12,637 nucleotides of DNA, taken from the NCBI GenBank assembly GCA_030836965.1, contig JAUPLM010000208.1, positions 1 to 12,637 on the forward strand, read 5' to 3'. Position 1 is the stretch's first letter, and each line of letters starts with the position of its first letter. This stretch comes from Thermodesulfobacteriota bacterium (lineage in GTDB: Bacteria; Desulfobacterota; Desulfobacteria; Desulfobacterales; RPRI01). The notes below the pieces were generated by a model. That model had not been told where the DNA came from. It saw only the letters and a program-made list of their open reading frames with translations, and ran no database searches. Positions 10,994 to 12,637 of the stretch are shown piece by piece. A program made the translations under genes and the position numbers.

Positions 10994-11422
10994 ATGGAAA
11001 GTACAGATCTTTATTCGGATGCCCATCTTACCGTTGCAGCAATCAGGATTCTTGAACGCCGCAATTCGGTTCCTCCTTCCATAGAGGATGTCTGCAATTT
11101 TCTCTCTTTTTCACTTGAACAGGGAAACTTCATCTGCAGAAAACTCGGCGGAATTGAAGCGATTGAAATTGTCGAAGGCGCATTCGGAACCAGACTCTTT
11201 ATAAAAAACCATCTTGCGCTGGAAGAAATTCCGAAGGGCATGAAAACAAGCGGCATGGATGAAGAACTGAAGAAATTTCAGGATTCCAGAAAAGAGTTCA
11301 CAAAAAAGATTGAATCTATTCAGGCGCAGCAGGCCGAAAAGAAAAAAAATCTTTTTGCCGACCTCGAAAATCAGCTTAAAAAGCATCTCGATAAAAAAAG
11401 CGGACCGGACCGGGAACTTTGA
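10994..11422 (+). CDS. Small winged-helix-like protein with C-terminal coiled coil
   Basis: A 142-residue protein that I do not recognise as a named family. The N-terminal part (about 8-72) reads like a winged-helix fold: helix HLTVAAIRILERR, then PPSIEDVCNFLSFSLEQGNFICRKL as a helix-turn-helix pair, and a wing-like strand pair IEAIEIVEGAFGTRLFI. The C-terminal part (about 88-137) is a charged Lys/Glu-rich helix (ELKKFQDSRKEFTKKIESIQ onward), probably a coiled coil. No membrane segment, signal peptide or cysteine cluster is present. The ATG at 10994 has no clear Shine-Dalgarno sequence. I have an unverified impression of similar uncharacterised proteins in Desulfobacterota. A DNA-binding or scaffolding role is only an inference from the predicted fold. 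It is divergent from eno and appears monocistronic. Confidence 0.75.
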   Translation: MESTDLYSDAHLTVAAIRILERRNSVPPSIEDVCNFLSFSLEQGNFICRKLGGIEAIEIVEGAFGTRLFIKNHLALEEIPKGMKTSGMDEELKKFQDSRKEFTKKIESIQAQQAEKKKNLFADLENQLKKHLDKKSGPDREL

Positions 11423-11516
11423 ATAAGATGATGTACAAAGATCCCAGACCGAGTTCTTTGCATAGCATGCCCTTTGAGGCTGGCATAGATAGCCGGCTTT
11501 GCTTTTTTGCAAGAAA

Positions 11517-11535
11517 TTGTTATGAAACGTAACAA
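11517..11535 (+). repeat. Short hairpin inside the inverted-repeat element
   Basis: TTGTTATG (11517-11524) and CGTAACAA (11528-11535) pair over 8 positions with one G.T wobble around an AAA loop. It lies just inside the left arm. There is no following T-run, so it is not a standard terminator. Confidence 0.5.
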
Positions 11536-11638
11536 CGCCCCCTGATTGTCAACAAATAGACACAGGCAGAGACGAAATAACGACTTCGTGGGCATATACC
11601 CATTGGGGCTGTTCAGGTCTAATGGGAGTGGATTTGCT

Positions 11639-11676
11639 GCCGTTGGCAAAGTCTTAATCCAATCTTGCCAAACGGC
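11639..11676 (+). repeat. Hairpin overlapping the right arm of the element
   Basis: GCCGTTGGCAA (11639-11649) pairs with TTGCCAAACGGC (11665-11676) over 11 bp with a single bulged base and a 15-base loop. The downstream strand lies inside the right arm, so this folding competes with pairing between the two arms. Confidence 0.5.
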
Positions 11677-11749
11677 AAAACCGGCTACCTATGTCAGCCT
11701 CTCAATCAGAAGTTATGCGAAGGTTTCGAACTGTGGAGATTAAAAACTG

Positions 11750-12637
11750 ATGGTATATCTGATAACCGGAGGATGCGGTTTTATCGGCTCACACGTGGCC
11801 GAGTCGCTTGTATCGGGAGGAAACAGGGTCAGGATTTATGACAATCTTTCCTCCGGTTATGAAAAGAACATTTCCGCCATAAAGAAGAAAGCCGAATTTA
11901 TCAAAGCGGATGTCCGGGATCTTTCAGCTCTGACATCAGCCATGTCCGGAGTCGACTATGTTTTTCACGGAGCAGCCCTCGTATCCGTTTTTGATTCGGT
12001 AAATCTTCCGCGTGATAATCATGATATCAACATAACAGGAACGTTAAACGTTCTTACCGCGGCGCGTGATAAGTGTGTAAAAAGGGTGGTCTTTGCAAGC
12101 AGCGCCGCCGTTTACGGAAACAATCCGGAACTGCCCAAACGCGAAGATATGAGACCGGAACCCGAATCTCCCTACGGTCTCGCCAAGGTTGCCGCGGAGC
12201 ATTATCTCTCTGTTTTTGCGAAACTGTACGGCCTCGAAACAGTCGGGCTCAGGTTCTTCAACGCATACGGCCCCCGCCAGGATCCTGGTTCCCTCTACTC
12301 GGGAGTCATCTCAAAGTTTGTCAAAGCAATGACGGACGGCAAAAATCCCGCCGTGTTCGGAGACGGCAGGCAGACCAGGGATTTTGTATTTGTGGATGAT
12401 GTCGTGCAGGCTTCTGTCCTTGCCATGCATTCGACAGGCATAGGGAAGGGAGATGTTTTCAACATAGGTTCAGGCTTTCAGACATCCCTTCTCGATCTGC
12501 TCGAGGTTCTTAAAGAGCTTTCCGGAAAAACATTTGAAATCGAATTTCATGAACCGCGCGCCGGGGACCTGAAACATTCCAGCGCCGATATATCGCTTGC
12601 GAAACAAAAGCTTCTGTTTTCTCCGAGATACGATATC
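11750..12637 (+). CDS. NAD-dependent UDP-sugar 4-epimerase-like SDR, 3' end cut by window
   Basis: An extended short-chain dehydrogenase/reductase; 296 codons are present and the frame is open to the last base. The NAD-binding fingerprint TGGCGFIG is at 6-13, the ribose-binding Asp at 31 (IYDNLSSG), and HGAA at 73-76. The catalytic Ser is in ASSAAVYG (116-123), and YGLAK holds Tyr142 and Lys146. RFFNAYGPRQDP (168-179), GDGRQTRDFVFVDDV and the late motif EPRAGDLKHSSADI suggest a UDP-glucose or UDP-N-acetylglucosamine 4-epimerase of the GalE/WbpP type; the substrate cannot be decided from sequence alone. GGAG at 11735-11738 precedes the ATG by 11 bases. It lies 28 bp after the inverted-repeat element, which may form part of its leader. 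A role in surface polysaccharide synthesis is inferred from the family and the nearby kdsB and GlmS-like genes. Confidence 0.93.
   Translation, partial: MVYLITGGCGFIGSHVAESLVSGGNRVRIYDNLSSGYEKNISAIKKKAEFIKADVRDLSALTSAMSGVDYVFHGAALVSVFDSVNLPRDNHDINITGTLNVLTAARDKCVKRVVFASSAAVYGNNPELPKREDMRPEPESPYGLAKVAAEHYLSVFAKLYGLETVGLRFFNAYGPRQDPGSLYSGVISKFVKAMTDGKNPAVFGDGRQTRDFVFVDDVVQASVLAMHSTGIGKGDVFNIGSGFQTSLLDLLEVLKELSGKTFEIEFHEPRAGDLKHSSADISLAKQKLLFSPRYDI

Larger units (their letters stand above)
11457..11721. mobile_element. MITE-like element with imperfect terminal inverted repeats
   Basis: This fills most of the 327-bp gene-free stretch between 11423 and 11749. The left arm 11476-11513 and the reverse complement of the right arm 11664-11701 are both 38 bases long and match at 32 of 38 positions (shared blocks GAGGCTG, CATAG, TAGCCGG, TTTGC, GCAAG). 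Weaker similarity continues outward (TTTGCATAGC at 11457-11466 against GTTATGCGAA at 11712-11721). About 150 bases separate the inner arms. No convincing coding frame or target-site duplication is seen. A non-autonomous transposable element or another dispersed repeat is the simplest reading; a structured RNA is the alternative. Confidence 0.55.

Noticed and set aside
11476..11705. Possible c-di-GMP (GEMM) riboswitch: the arms contain TAGCCGG followed by TTTGC, which resembles the 3' strand of that motif.
   Set aside because: The 5' GCAAACC-type strand and the ACGCAAAGC core are not found upstream in either orientation, and the arms are a near-identical inverted pair, which fits a repeat element better.
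11371..11743. Short open frames on both strands in the gap before the epimerase.
   Set aside because: They overlap the inverted-repeat element on opposite strands, and their similar AKPA-YxSL peptides follow from the DNA symmetry; no ribosome sites or family features.
12073..12399. A 108-residue frame on the plus strand.
   Set aside because: It lies within the epimerase gene in another frame; the epimerase frame carries all conserved motifs.

Overview
The window reads as chromosomal DNA of a Gram-negative bacterium, most likely a member of the Desulfobacterota (former Deltaproteobacteria). A Kdo-activating enzyme implies LPS. The methionyl-tRNA synthetase resembles the Thermus/Aquifex type with a fused C-terminal tRNA-binding domain. 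The oversized GlmS-like protein, the PAS/HisKA protein without an ATPase domain and the degenerate heptamer repeat between eno and pyrG are all of a kind I associate with that phylum. This placement rests on recognition from the sequence, not on a database search.

Left part, plus strand (1-7716): the 3' part of metG, then kdsB 15 bp later, then a 1263-residue GlmS-like protein about 30 bp later. These three are closely packed and probably co-transcribed. After a 75-bp gap with a good Shine-Dalgarno sequence comes a protein with two PAS domains and a histidine-kinase dimerisation/phosphoacceptor domain but no ATPase domain. Middle part, minus strand (7763-10804): eno followed by pyrG, reading left and converging on the PAS gene. 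Their 126-bp gap holds a degenerate heptamer repeat. Right part, plus strand (10863-12637): a promoter-like region divergent from eno, a small winged-helix/coiled-coil protein, a 327-bp non-coding stretch holding a MITE-like inverted-repeat element, and the first 296 codons of an NAD-dependent sugar-nucleotide epimerase that runs off the end.

Several products link to envelope sugar metabolism. PyrG makes CTP, KdsB uses CTP to activate Kdo, the GlmS-like protein carries the residues for glucosamine-6-phosphate synthesis, and the epimerase acts on a UDP-sugar. MetG and enolase are housekeeping genes. The most unusual items are the GlmS-like protein and the inverted-repeat element before the epimerase. 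The GlmS-like protein is about twice the usual length, its predicted nucleophile cysteine lies about 66 residues inside the chain, and its catalytic C-tail motif is followed by about 200 further residues.
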